From the NCBI RefSeq assembly GCF_003711265.1, contig NZ_CP024634.1, positions 2,542,001 to 2,606,000 of the forward strand: a stretch of DNA of 64,000 bases. Reading direction: 5' to 3'. Origin of the DNA: Bathymodiolus thermophilus thioautotrophic gill symbiont (lineage in GTDB: Bacteria; Pseudomonadota; Gammaproteobacteria; PS1; Pseudothioglobaceae). Positions 47,889-56,419 of the stretch are shown piece by piece. Positions within the stretch are counted from its first letter, which is position 1; each line of letters starts with the position of its first letter. A program made the position numbers and the translations under genes. The notes under the pieces were generated by a model that was not told where the DNA came from, did not search any database, and worked only from the letters and a program-made list of their open reading frames with translations.

Positions 47889-49621
47889 GGCTTACTGATT
47901 TTATTGTCTTCTTCTAAATTGTTCACTATCTTTAGAGCCTTGTGTGCATGGTTTTTATTCTTAGACTGGGACAATTCACGAAGCACAGACACTACATTTT
48001 TTACATATATGGCAAACTCTGTACGATGTCCATAAGAGCGTAAAAACTCATGAACTCCTTTAAGGTATTCTGCATTATCTAACATGTGTTGCCTTATCTC
48101 TTCTTGTGAAAGTTGAGATAAATGTTTTACCCTTTGCTCATAATCACAGTTTTCTTCATCACGCATCAAAATTATTATTTTTTCAATTGGATTAACGGCT
48201 TCTTGATGATTGTTTTCAATGCATTCTTTGTAAAAATCAGATAACTCCACATCAAAATCTAAAATTTTTTGTAGATCATCAAATTCAGCATTTTTCATCC
48301 AATCAAGATTCCCTTGAATGAATTCTTTTAAGCGTTCAATAGCAAAATTGTGATATTTTTGTTTATTGTTGCTATCTAGATTTTCTAGTGTTTGAATATT
48401 ATCTAAAAAAACTTCAGGTGAAAAAGCACTTTCAGTGATAATTTCCTTTTCTAAAATCTTCCATAAATCTAATGTATATGCATCTATTCCATACGACATA
48501 TCATAGAGATGCTTATCTCGCTTTACTCCAATATCCTTATGTACAGAATATAAACGCCGATTCTCAACTTTAGGTTCAACAATTCTTATAAAAGATTCCT
48601 CATTAACAAGTGAGGTTTGACAATACTTAATAAGCTCAGATGCAATATCACTTTGTAAAAAATCAAGTTTATTATGGTCGTCACCATCAATCAATGACAG
48701 TAACTCCTCGAATCTTTTGTCTTCTATAAATTTATCAGTTTCTTCAAGTCCAAGTGATGGTAAGAGTGATGGTGATCTCTTACGGACATACTCTATAAAA
48801 TCAGAAAAAGAAGAAACTTGTGCGTTAATAGCGGCAATTTCGATAATACTACCCACTATTTCAGTTGTAACTTCTGGTGCATCCTTAATATAGGGCTGAA
48901 TAAAGGAGAAATCATTTAATGCATTAATAATTCGATCAATAATCCGTATATTATTTATTTTGTGCCTTGTTAAATAATCCTCTAACGGATAATCTGTAAA
49001 AGTGGCTAACTTACTCTTTAATATGTCTAACGATTCAGATGGCTTTGGATTGTAGTCAAATTCATAATCAATCAACTTTTCTTTATATTTGGCAAATGTT
49101 TCTTTGTTATTGCTCTCTAACTCCCCTTCATTTAAAATCATAACAACTTTGCAATTTTTTTGTTCTTTTAGTTCAGATATAAGACCCAGAACTTCTTCTA
49201 ATTTCATTGACGAAGACAGCCTTTCAAAATCATCAAAGCATACAATAACATCTTTAAAATCTTTATTATCAAGCAAAGTTATGAGTGCTGATGTATTGAT
49301 ATACGGAACCTTTATGCCTTTAAGTAATTTTTTTAAATTTTCAAGGGCGTGCCCACCCTTGGAAATAACTTGTAAAAATATATCTGTTCGAATGTCTGAA
49401 ATTTTTTCCTTGCCAAACAAAGAGATATAAGCGGTCTTTTGTCCTGTCGATTTCTTGTTGAATTTATACCAAGAGGTAATTTTTTTACTCGTTAATTTAT
49501 CTTTAAATTCATTCCAAAAATAGGTCTTACCCACACCCCATTTACCACTAATAGAAACAACAACAGCATCATCTCTTCCAAGAATATTTGCCAGTCTTTC
49601 CTCTAAATTTTTGGCACTCAT
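47885..49621 (-). CDS. KAP-family P-loop NTPase
   Basis: 578 residues. Walker A GKWGVGKT (residues 26-33) near the N-terminus and Walker B DVIVCFDDFERL (about 123-134) followed by a sensor-like VVMILNEGEL match the KAP/STAND-like P-loop group, which includes phage-exclusion and other defence proteins. The long alpha-helical C-terminal part (about 200-578) is unrecognised, and no membrane segments are obvious, unlike many KAP proteins. It overlaps queA and the HIT gene by 4 bases each, so it is co-translated with housekeeping genes rather than placed in a defence island. Function unknown. Confidence 0.78.
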   Translation of the reverse strand: MSAKNLEERLANILGRDDAVVVSISGKWGVGKTYFWNEFKDKLTSKKITSWYKFNKKSTGQKTAYISLFGKEKISDIRTDIFLQVISKGGHALENLKKLLKGIKVPYINTSALITLLDNKDFKDVIVCFDDFERLSSSMKLEEVLGLISELKEQKNCKVVMILNEGELESNNKETFAKYKEKLIDYEFDYNPKPSESLDILKSKLATFTDYPLEDYLTRHKINNIRIIDRIINALNDFSFIQPYIKDAPEVTTEIVGSIIEIAAINAQVSSFSDFIEYVRKRSPSLLPSLGLEETDKFIEDKRFEELLSLIDGDDHNKLDFLQSDIASELIKYCQTSLVNEESFIRIVEPKVENRRLYSVHKDIGVKRDKHLYDMSYGIDAYTLDLWKILEKEIITESAFSPEVFLDNIQTLENLDSNNKQKYHNFAIERLKEFIQGNLDWMKNAEFDDLQKILDFDVELSDFYKECIENNHQEAVNPIEKIIILMRDEENCDYEQRVKHLSQLSQEEIRQHMLDNAEYLKGVHEFLRSYGHRTEFAIYVKNVVSVLRELSQSKNKNHAHKALKIVNNLEEDNKISKP

Positions 49622-50640
49622 TGCTTGTTTTGTTTATTTAATAACATGGCATCACCATAGGAAAAAAACCGATAGCGTTCCTTAATGGCGTGTTGATAAA
49701 TTGCCATCATTTGTGTGTATCCGATGAAGGCGCTGACTAGCATTAGTAGGGAGGATTTGGGTAGGTGAAAATTGGTGATGAGGCTGTCAACGATTTGGAA
49801 TTGGTAACCGGGGTAGATGAAAATATCGGTTTCTCCTTGTTGGGCGATGAGTTTGCCGTTTTTAATGCTGGATTCTAAGACGCGGACAGTGGTTGTGCCG
49901 ATGGCGATAATGCGTCCGCCATTGGCTTTGGTTTGGTTGATTTTATCAACGGTTGCCGGGTTGATTTCGAATATTTCGCTGTGCATGGTGTGATCTTCGA
50001 TGTTGTCGGTTTTGACGGGGACGAATGTGCCTGCGCCGACATGGAGTGTTACAAATGCGTGGTCGATGCCTTTGTTTTTTAACTTTGTGAGTAGTTTGTC
50101 GTCAAAATGTAATCCTGCGGTTGGGGCGGCGACGGCGCCGTCTTTTTGTGCGTAAACGGTTTGATAGCGGTCTAAATCTTGTTGGTTGTCTGTGCGTTCA
50201 ATATAAGGTGGTAAGGGGATATGTCCAACATTGTCTAGTAAAGTAAGTAGTGAATCGGTGGAAAATTCAAGTGTGTAAAAACTGCCTTGCTTGTTTAGGA
50301 TGGTTGCGGTTTCGCCATTTTCGAGTGTGATTTTGCTGTTAATTTGTGGCGCTCTGCTGGCTCTAATCATTGCCAGTGCTTGGTTTTCATCTAAAAGGCG
50401 TTCAATCATAATTTCAACTTTGCCGCCTGTTGCTTTTACGCCAAACAAACGCGCGGGAATGACCTTGGTGTTGTTCATGACCAGCAAATCGCCCGATTGA
50501 AGAAAATCGGCTATTTGATTAAATTGTGCGTCTATGATGCTTGATTGTCCAACTAAAAGCCGTGAATCCGTTCTATTTTTTGGTGGATTTTGGGCGATGA
50601 GTTCGCTGGGTAGATTGAAATCGAATGCTTTTAATTGCAT
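49618..50640 (-). CDS. queA: S-adenosylmethionine:tRNA ribosyltransferase-isomerase
   Basis: 340 residues, the usual QueA length. It transfers the ribosyl moiety of AdoMet to preQ1 in tRNA to form epoxyqueuosine. Seen: FDFNLPSELIAQNPP, RLFGVKATGGKVEIMIERL, AAPTAGLHFDDKLL, HVTLHVGAGTFVPVK-type segment (VTLHVGAGTFVPV), GTTTVRVLES and TNFHLPKSSLLMLVSAFIG. It overlaps rnfG upstream by 10 bases and the KAP gene downstream by 4. Confidence 0.97.
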   Translation of the reverse strand: MQLKAFDFNLPSELIAQNPPKNRTDSRLLVGQSSIIDAQFNQIADFLQSGDLLVMNNTKVIPARLFGVKATGGKVEIMIERLLDENQALAMIRASRAPQINSKITLENGETATILNKQGSFYTLEFSTDSLLTLLDNVGHIPLPPYIERTDNQQDLDRYQTVYAQKDGAVAAPTAGLHFDDKLLTKLKNKGIDHAFVTLHVGAGTFVPVKTDNIEDHTMHSEIFEINPATVDKINQTKANGGRIIAIGTTTVRVLESSIKNGKLIAQQGETDIFIYPGYQFQIVDSLITNFHLPKSSLLMLVSAFIGYTQMMAIYQHAIKERYRFFSYGDAMLLNKQNKQ

Positions 50641-51239
50641 GGTTTTTTGCTAAACGGGCAGGGCTCGTTCAATAACTCCAGAACTTGATAAGTGGCAGTA
50701 ACAATGGCACGGGGGGTAATGGTGGCACCAGTAAAAGCATCAAATGTACCGCCGTCTCGTTTGACCTTCCACTGGTTTTTGTTGGGATTGAATAAAGACA
50801 AACCTTTAAATTGTTCAATCCAATTTGATTTTTTTAACTCAATTTTATCACCCAAACCGGGGGTTTCCTTGTGTGCAATAACACGAACACCTAAGAGTTT
50901 TTTATCCACGCTAACCCCTGTTAATAGACGAATACCACCACTATAACCGTTGGGATAAGTGTGTTCAATTAAATAGGCAAAGGTTTTATTTTTCTTCTTA
51001 GCGGGGTAAATACCGATGGTTTGTTTAACCCCGTGCAGTGTGATTACTTTGAGAAATTTATCTTTTAGAATGTCATTGTCATAATTTTCAACCAATTCGC
51101 CAAGGCGTTGAATCAATAACTGCTCTTCGTTGTATTTGATTTGCGCTTTGGTAGAATCATATATTAATGCGACTAAGAATACACTGATGACAGTGAATAT
51201 AAACAATAATGCGCCTGCTTTTATCATTGATTTAATCAT
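50631..51239 (-). CDS. rnfG: Electron transport complex subunit RnfG
   Basis: About 202 residues from ATG 51239, four bases after the rnfD stop. The open frame extends to 51287, but MIKSMIKAGALLFIFTVISV matches the usual RnfG N-terminal membrane anchor. The periplasmic FMN-binding domain contains HKETPGLGDKIEL and the flavinylation motif TGATITPRAIV (FMN phosphoester-linked to Thr; about residue 172). The Rnf complex couples ferredoxin/NADH electron transfer to ion movement, or reduces SoxR when of the Rsx type. Confidence 0.93.
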   Translation of the reverse strand: MIKSMIKAGALLFIFTVISVFLVALIYDSTKAQIKYNEEQLLIQRLGELVENYDNDILKDKFLKVITLHGVKQTIGIYPAKKKNKTFAYLIEHTYPNGYSGGIRLLTGVSVDKKLLGVRVIAHKETPGLGDKIELKKSNWIEQFKGLSLFNPNKNQWKVKRDGGTFDAFTGATITPRAIVTATYQVLELLNEPCPFSKKPCN

Positions 51240-51243
51240 TTTT

Positions 51244-52194
51244 CTATTCTGACTTGCCAAAAACTCTGGGCTGTGTGTAATAGTCAATCAATGGCACGGT
51301 GATGTTCATCAACAATACGGCAAAAGCAACACTGTCTGGATAATTGCCAAAGGTGCGAATAATGACAATAAGTACACCTATTAAAAAACCATAAATCAGT
51401 CGCCCTTTTGGTGTGGTGCTGGCTGAGACTGGGTCAGTGGCAATGAAGAATGCGCCTAACATTGTACCGCCTAACATTAAGTGGTTTTGCACAGGTAGAT
51501 AGTATTCGCTACTGCCTAGTGATAGGAAGAATGCGGTTACTACAATGCCTAATAAAAAAGCGCTTGGAATTTGCCAGAAGATAACTCGGCGTATCAGTAA
51601 ATACACGCCACCTAGTAAAAATCCCATATTAACCCACGCCTGAGTGGCTGAATGCACATTTATTTCACTTATCATCTTACCCAGCCCCAATTGGGTTTTT
51701 ACTTCGTCTAAGTGCGTTGCGCCACTCAGTGCATCAACGAGATTAAGGTTAAATATTATTTCAAATGCTTGGCTAAGATTGATAAATTCACTTGCCCATG
51801 TGGTCATTGGCAATGGGTAAGAAATCAACAAAAAAGCATAGCCTAGCATCGCTGGATTAAAGGGGTTGTTGCCTAATCCACCATACAGTTGTTTGCCGAA
51901 AATAATCGCAAAACTCACCCCCACGACCACCACCCACCATGGCGCAATACTTGGGATTGACACGGCTAGTAACAGGGCTGTTAGCACTGCCGAGCCATCA
52001 CTAATGGCGGGCATAATAGGTCGTTTTCTTATTTTTAAAAAGAGGGATTCTGTTGCAAGTGCAGTTACCACGGCTAAGACAATTTGCACAATAACGCCCC
52101 AGCCGAAGAAGGTGTAAATCGCAATTATGCCTAATGCTAAAGCGTAGATCACTTGGCGCATCATCTGTGAAGTTGAGTTAAATATTGCTATCAT
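51244..52194 (-). CDS. rnfD: Electron transport complex subunit RnfD
   Basis: 316 residues, highly hydrophobic with eight to nine membrane segments. RnfD/NqrB signatures seen: GGLGNNPFNPAMLGYAFL, DALSGATHLDEV carrying the covalently flavinylated SGAT site (about residue 160), and FFIATDPVSASTTPKGRLIYG. It overlaps rnfC by 4 bases. Confidence 0.95.
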   Translation of the reverse strand: MIAIFNSTSQMMRQVIYALALGIIAIYTFFGWGVIVQIVLAVVTALATESLFLKIRKRPIMPAISDGSAVLTALLLAVSIPSIAPWWVVVVGVSFAIIFGKQLYGGLGNNPFNPAMLGYAFLLISYPLPMTTWASEFINLSQAFEIIFNLNLVDALSGATHLDEVKTQLGLGKMISEINVHSATQAWVNMGFLLGGVYLLIRRVIFWQIPSAFLLGIVVTAFFLSLGSSEYYLPVQNHLMLGGTMLGAFFIATDPVSASTTPKGRLIYGFLIGVLIVIIRTFGNYPDSVAFAVLLMNITVPLIDYYTQPRVFGKSE

Positions 52195-53690
52195 TTTTTA
52201 TCCTGCTTGGTTTTTTTGACCCTTGCCATGGCTTGTGCTATTTTATCTTTTTGCACTTTGTCGTTTGCCATTTTTTTCTTCAATTCTATTTTTTTCTTTG
52301 CCATCATTTCAGCGCGTTCTTGCTTATTTCTCTCTAAACGATATTCCCTAAATTCAAATCGCTCTCTAGCAACATCTGTTTGGTGCTTTTCTCTCATCTG
52401 CTGCTGATGTAGTGCCTTAGCAAAGGAAAAATACTCAGCCAATGGAATGTGGCTCGGACACACCACATCACAACAACGACATTCAATACAATCTCTTAAA
52501 TTATAATCCATTGCCCTATCAGTATGCTCACTCTTAGCATGCCAATACAATTGCTGTGGCAATAAGCCAACAGGGCAGGCTTGATTACATTGCCCACAAC
52601 GAATGCATTCTTGAACATGGGGCTTGGCTTTTGTGTGATTAACAAAAATACAATTGCTAATCTTACAAATAGGCACAGCAAGCGTTGCCACATCAACACC
52701 CATCATCATGCCCCCCATGCGAATATCATGTTGTTTATCATCGGGCTTGGCCAGAGCCACAATATGGGCAAATGATGCGCCCAGCCGCACGGCAAAATTA
52801 TTCGGCACAACGCCGCTGCCTGTTACGGTTACAATTCTAGAAACCAGTGGCTTGTTCTCAATCACGGCATCAAAAATGGCCTTACTGGTGGCAACATTTT
52901 GACAAACAAAACCTTTGTCGGTGGCAAATCCACCTGATGGAATTTCAACATTGAATAAAGTCTTAATCAATAACTTTTCCGCACCAGAAGTGTATTTAGT
53001 TGGGATTTGAACAATGCTAATTTTGTCATTGTGATTAAACATTAATAACGATCGATAGGCCTCAGGCTTATCGTCTTCAATGGCAATAACCGCTTGACTT
53101 GCACCACTAATATGTAGCAAAATCTCCACGCCACGCACCACTTCTCGTGGATAATGTTGCATCAAAGCATCGTCACACATAATCCCTGGCTCGCACTCGG
53201 TGGCATTGATAATGAGCGTATGGCAATCAAGTGATTTACTGAGTTTTGAATGCGTGGGAAATCCTGCGCCACCCAAGCCAATAATGCCCGATTGTTGTAT
53301 ATGCTGAATCAAAGTTTCAGGCGAACAATGCAGAAAATCACCACAATCTTCACGCTCAATCCACACATCTTTGCCATCAGATTGAATGGTAATACATGTT
53401 GATTTCAAGCCAGATTTATGCGGAATAATTTGTTCGTCAATTGCCACCACCGTACCAGAAATTGAGGCATGAATAGGCACGCAAAACACATCTTGTGTTT
53501 GCGCAATTATCTGCCCTGTCAACACTTTATCACCCACCACAACACAAGGTATCGCCTCATCGCCTATGCGCTGTTGCAACGGCAATACAACTTTATCCGG
53601 CAGTGGCGCTTGCACGATTTCTACCTGGTCTACAGGATAGGGATTGGTCATCACAATACCGTCATTAAAGGCACTAAAGGCATCACGCAT
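52191..53690 (-). CDS. rnfC: Electron transport complex subunit RnfC
   Basis: 499 residues. NADH/flavin-type Rossmann region with [13 protein letters not shown] (about residue 136) and [14 protein letters not shown], then a SLBB-like part and two 4Fe-4S clusters [12 protein letters not shown] (about 370) and [12 protein letters not shown] (about 408). The C-terminal Lys/Glu-rich helix (about 440-499) is shorter than in enterobacterial RnfC. A peripheral subunit. It overlaps rnfB by 8 bases. Confidence 0.95.
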   Translation of the reverse strand: MRDAFSAFNDGIVMTNPYPVDQVEIVQAPLPDKVVLPLQQRIGDEAIPCVVVGDKVLTGQIIAQTQDVFCVPIHASISGTVVAIDEQIIPHKSGLKSTCITIQSDGKDVWIEREDCGDFLHCSPETLIQHIQQSGIIGLGGAGFPTHSKLSKSLDCHTLIINATECEPGIMCDDALMQHYPREVVRGVEILLHISGASQAVIAIEDDKPEAYRSLLMFNHNDKISIVQIPTKYTSGAEKLLIKTLFNVEIPSGGFATDKGFVCQNVATSKAIFDAVIENKPLVSRIVTVTGSGVVPNNFAVRLGASFAHIVALAKPDDKQHDIRMGGMMMGVDVATLAVPICKISNCIFVNHTKAKPHVQECIRCGQCNQACPVGLLPQQLYWHAKSEHTDRAMDYNLRDCIECRCCDVVCPSHIPLAEYFSFAKALHQQQMREKHQTDVARERFEFREYRLERNKQERAEMMAKKKIELKKKMANDKVQKDKIAQAMARVKKTKQDKK

Positions 53691-54234
53691 GTGTTGTTAC
53701 CTCGTTTATATTCGGTATATAATTCTTTAATGTTTGTTGCGTTTCTTTAATGTGAATACAATCTACAGGACACACTGGAATACACAAATCACAACCCGTG
53801 CATTCCTCTTCAATCACTGTTGTCATAACCTTAGAAGCCCCCACAAAAGCATCCACAGGGCAGGCTTGAATGCACAAAGTGCAACCAATACAAACTTGCT
53901 CATCAACCACCACCACATGGTCGGTTGTATTTTCTCCAAATTCTTCATTCAGCAACAGCGTTTCCACATCCAGCAACTGTGCCAAAGCATCCACGCCATC
54001 TTGTCCACCGGGGGGACACTGATTAATTTGCGCCTCCCCTTTGGCAATTGCCTCAGCATAAGGGCGACATCCCGCAAAATCACATTGCCCACATTGAGTT
54101 TGGGGCAAAAGTGCATCAATTTGATCTACCAACGGATTGCCTTTAACCTTAAATTTAATCGCAGCATAGCCTAACAACAATCCTAAGATTAAAGACAAAA
54201 TGGAAAAAATAAGAATTGAATCAAACATATGCAA
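53683..54234 (-). CDS. rnfB: Electron transport complex subunit RnfB
   Basis: 183 residues. N-terminal membrane anchor ([20 protein letters not shown]), a 4Fe-4S region [16 protein letters not shown]...NQCPPGG and two ferredoxin clusters [15 protein letters not shown] and [15 protein letters not shown]. It starts immediately after rnfA (stop and start adjacent) and overlaps rnfC. Confidence 0.95.
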   Translation of the reverse strand: MHMFDSILIFSILSLILGLLLGYAAIKFKVKGNPLVDQIDALLPQTQCGQCDFAGCRPYAEAIAKGEAQINQCPPGGQDGVDALAQLLDVETLLLNEEFGENTTDHVVVVDEQVCIGCTLCIQACPVDAFVGASKVMTTVIEEECTGCDLCIPVCPVDCIHIKETQQTLKNYIPNINEVTTHA

Positions 54235-54810
54235 TCATGCCAATCCAATAAAACCCATAAACGCCATTGACATCAACCCAGCAGTAATGAGCGCAATAGG
54301 CACACCCTGAAACACAATAGGCACATCTGCCCCATCAATATGCTCACGAATACTCGAAAATAATACCAACACAAAAGAAAAACCAACCGCCGCACCAAAA
54401 CCATACACGGCTGATGCCAAAAATCCATTGTCTTGATTCACATTTAATAACGCCACCCCTAAGACCGCACAATTTGTCGTAATCAGTGGCAAAAATACAC
54501 CCAAAGACTGATGCAAAACAGGAGAAGTCTTGTTCACCACCAATTCCGTAAAACCTACCACGCCTGCAATCGTAACAATAAAAGCAATCGTTCGTAGATA
54601 TTCCAGCTCAAATGGAATCAAAATATAAGCATTAATCAAATAACTGCTTACACTCGCCAAAGTCAGCACAAAAGTCGTGGCAAAGCCCATACCAATTGCC
54701 GTATCAATTTGCCTAGACACACCCATAAATGGACACAAGCCTAAAAACTTCACCAAGACAAAATTGTTCACCAAAATGGTACTAACGAGAATCAGAACAT
54801 ACTCATTCAT
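54235..54810 (-). CDS. rnfA: Electron transport complex subunit RnfA
   Basis: 191 residues, six membrane segments. The start at 54810 ([31 protein letters not shown]) has GAGGG upstream and matches the family; the open frame continues further upstream only by chance. Conserved LGLCPFMG and [12 protein letters not shown] (half-repeats holding the Cys ligands of the intramembrane 2Fe-2S site) are seen. First gene of the rnf-queA operon; its ATG lies inside the 3' end of a MITE-split gene. Confidence 0.95.
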   Translation of the reverse strand: MNEYVLILVSTILVNNFVLVKFLGLCPFMGVSRQIDTAIGMGFATTFVLTLASVSSYLINAYILIPFELEYLRTIAFIVTIAGVVGFTELVVNKTSPVLHQSLGVFLPLITTNCAVLGVALLNVNQDNGFLASAVYGFGAAVGFSFVLVLFSSIREHIDGADVPIVFQGVPIALITAGLMSMAFMGFIGLA

Positions 54811-55293
54811 AAAAACCCTCGTATAACAACTCGCATAAAGCCTGACGAATATCATCTAATTCATTGGCAACACTGTCCACTTCATTTTTAATTCTATTCT
54901 TTAACAAAGAACGAATTTCACCAATGAGGCCTGTGCATAAATATAGATGATGAGCAAAATTTAATTTTTGCCCTCCTAGAGGATTGCTGTGTGATGCTAA
55001 CCAAATCAGTGATTTTCTTAAACCTTGCCCCAACAAGACTAAGGCTAGGCTTGCCCGCCTAAAGGATTGTTGGGCGTTGCTGGAAAAAATACTAAGTGGG
55101 TGAAAAGTAGATTTTTGATGATTATTCATATTTATGCGCAGGTCTCATAAATGCAAGCATCCGCATCTTGCTTTAACTCGTCTCGCTTGTTAATGAAATA
55201 ACGATACGGCAGATTGCCTTCAATAATGTTAATCACCCTATCAGTTTGGAAAAAATCAACCGATTTGCGTATGTCCCTCGTTGCTTGCAACAT
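54803..55293 (-). pseudogene. Small gene split by a MITE, upstream of rnfA
   Basis: N-terminal half from ATG 55293: MLQATRDIRKSVDFF, then DRVINIIEGNLPYRYFINK and RDELKQDADACIYE. The MITE at 54926-55146 follows, then the C-terminal half [28 protein letters not shown] ... LYEGFYE, with the stop at 54803 overlapping the rnfA start region. The halves are in different frames across the MITE. The product looks helical and cytoplasmic; family not recognised. Its loss could change rnf operon transcription. Confidence 0.65.
54926..55146. mobile_element. MITE family A, copy 2 (221 bp)
   Basis: Ends GAGGCCTGTGCATAAATATAG and CATATTTATGCGCAGGTCTC. It is longer than copy 1 because of an interior extension (CTAAGGCTAGGCTTGCC). 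No clear target duplication. Confidence 0.88.
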
Positions 55294-55338
55294 AACCACC
55301 TCATTTTGTTAAATCGTTATGTAACATTATAACGCAAT

Positions 55339-55453
55339 GAGGCCTTTGTATAAATACGGATGGTTGGCAAAATTCAATTTTTACCCCCTAGAAAATTGCC
55401 AAGTGGGTAAAAAGTGGATTTTTGATGATTATTCATATTTATGCAAAGGCCTT
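55339..55453. mobile_element. MITE family A, copy 3 (short, about 115 bp)
   Basis: Ends GAGGCCTTTGTATAAATAC and CATATTTATGCAAAGGCC. The interior is deleted relative to copy 1. It lies just downstream of the TauE gene's stop. Confidence 0.85.
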
Positions 55454-55465
55454 TGATAGAAGGTC

Positions 55466-56200
55466 TCACAAAATAATCTTCAACAAACCAAATGAACTGA
55501 TCAACAGCAACACCGCCCCAACCCAGCGCTTAAACAACCTATCATTTTGAATAATTTTATCGTGTAATTTAAGCCCTATCAAATGCCCAATTGTCGCCGT
55601 AGGAATTAGCAACAATGACAACTGCCAATCAATTACCACCCCAAATGCTACAAAAGTGCTCATCTTAATTCCCACCAAAATAAACCACAGTACAAACAGC
55701 GTATTACGCAAATATTCCTTCGCCACATAACGCATATACACTGCCACTATCAACGGTGCACCTGTCAGCGAAGTGCCTGCCACATAACCACCTAAAACCA
55801 ACAAAAGTTTATCCACCCACGGCTGATGCGAGGTAATTTTTTGATTAGAAACCCAAATAACAGCGTAAAAAATCGTAATCGAATACACAAATATAATCAT
55901 CACTTTATCAGGCAACGCAATCAACCCAAATACCCCAATCAAAGTTGGTGGAATAATCCAAATAAGCGATTGTCTAAGATACACCCAATCCACCTTTTTA
56001 ATTGATTTCAACAAAGTTAATGACGAAAAAAACAACAGATGAATACCAACCACAGGCAACCAATAAACTGGCGATGCCCCTATCAACAACATTAATGGCA
56101 ATCCCAGTGCTGCACCGCCAAACCCAAGTCCCGTGCGCACAAATCCTGCCCACATAAAAATCAGACCTACTAACAATAACTCTACATTGGAAAAAATCAC
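55466..56200 (-). CDS. TauE/SafE-family permease (probable sulfite/organosulfonate exporter)
   Basis: 244 residues with about eight hydrophobic segments in two homologous halves (LLLVGLIFMWAGFVRTGLGFGGAALGLPL at the N-terminus; LLLVLGGYVAGTSLTGAPLIVAVYM in the second half), the TauE/SafE pattern. The family exports sulfite or C2 sulfonates across the inner membrane; the actual substrate is unknown here. A link to sulfur oxidation would fit the inferred lifestyle but is inference. It is a single-gene unit between two MITEs. Confidence 0.85.
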   Translation of the reverse strand: MIFSNVELLLVGLIFMWAGFVRTGLGFGGAALGLPLMLLIGASPVYWLPVVGIHLLFFSSLTLLKSIKKVDWVYLRQSLIWIIPPTLIGVFGLIALPDKVMIIFVYSITIFYAVIWVSNQKITSHQPWVDKLLLVLGGYVAGTSLTGAPLIVAVYMRYVAKEYLRNTLFVLWFILVGIKMSTFVAFGVVIDWQLSLLLIPTATIGHLIGLKLHDKIIQNDRLFKRWVGAVLLLISSFGLLKIIL

Positions 56201-56252
56201 ATTATGTCATCTATAAAAAATATTTGATTACGACTTTAAATTACTATCCTTA

Positions 56253-56405
56253 AGACCTTTACATAAATATGTATTAACAAAATACAATTTTTGTCAAATT
56301 GGTGATTTTATTAAACTTTGTCCTAACAGGGCTAAGGCTGGGTTTAAAAAATGACTAAGTGGGTAAAAAAGTGAATCCTTGGTGATTATTCATATTTATA
56401 TAATG
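56253..56405. mobile_element. MITE family A, copy 4 (diverged)
   Basis: AGACCTTTACATAAATATG and GATTATTCATATTTATA ends, interior CTAACAGGGCTAAGGCTGGG. The right end is eroded. It abuts the 3' end of the FBA-domain gene. Confidence 0.8.
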
Positions 56406-56419
56406 TGAATTTACACTCC

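Noticed and set aside
54803-55129. 108-codon ORF upstream of rnfA as an intact gene
   Set aside because: Its N-terminal half is MITE; the real gene start is at 55293 on the far side of the element.
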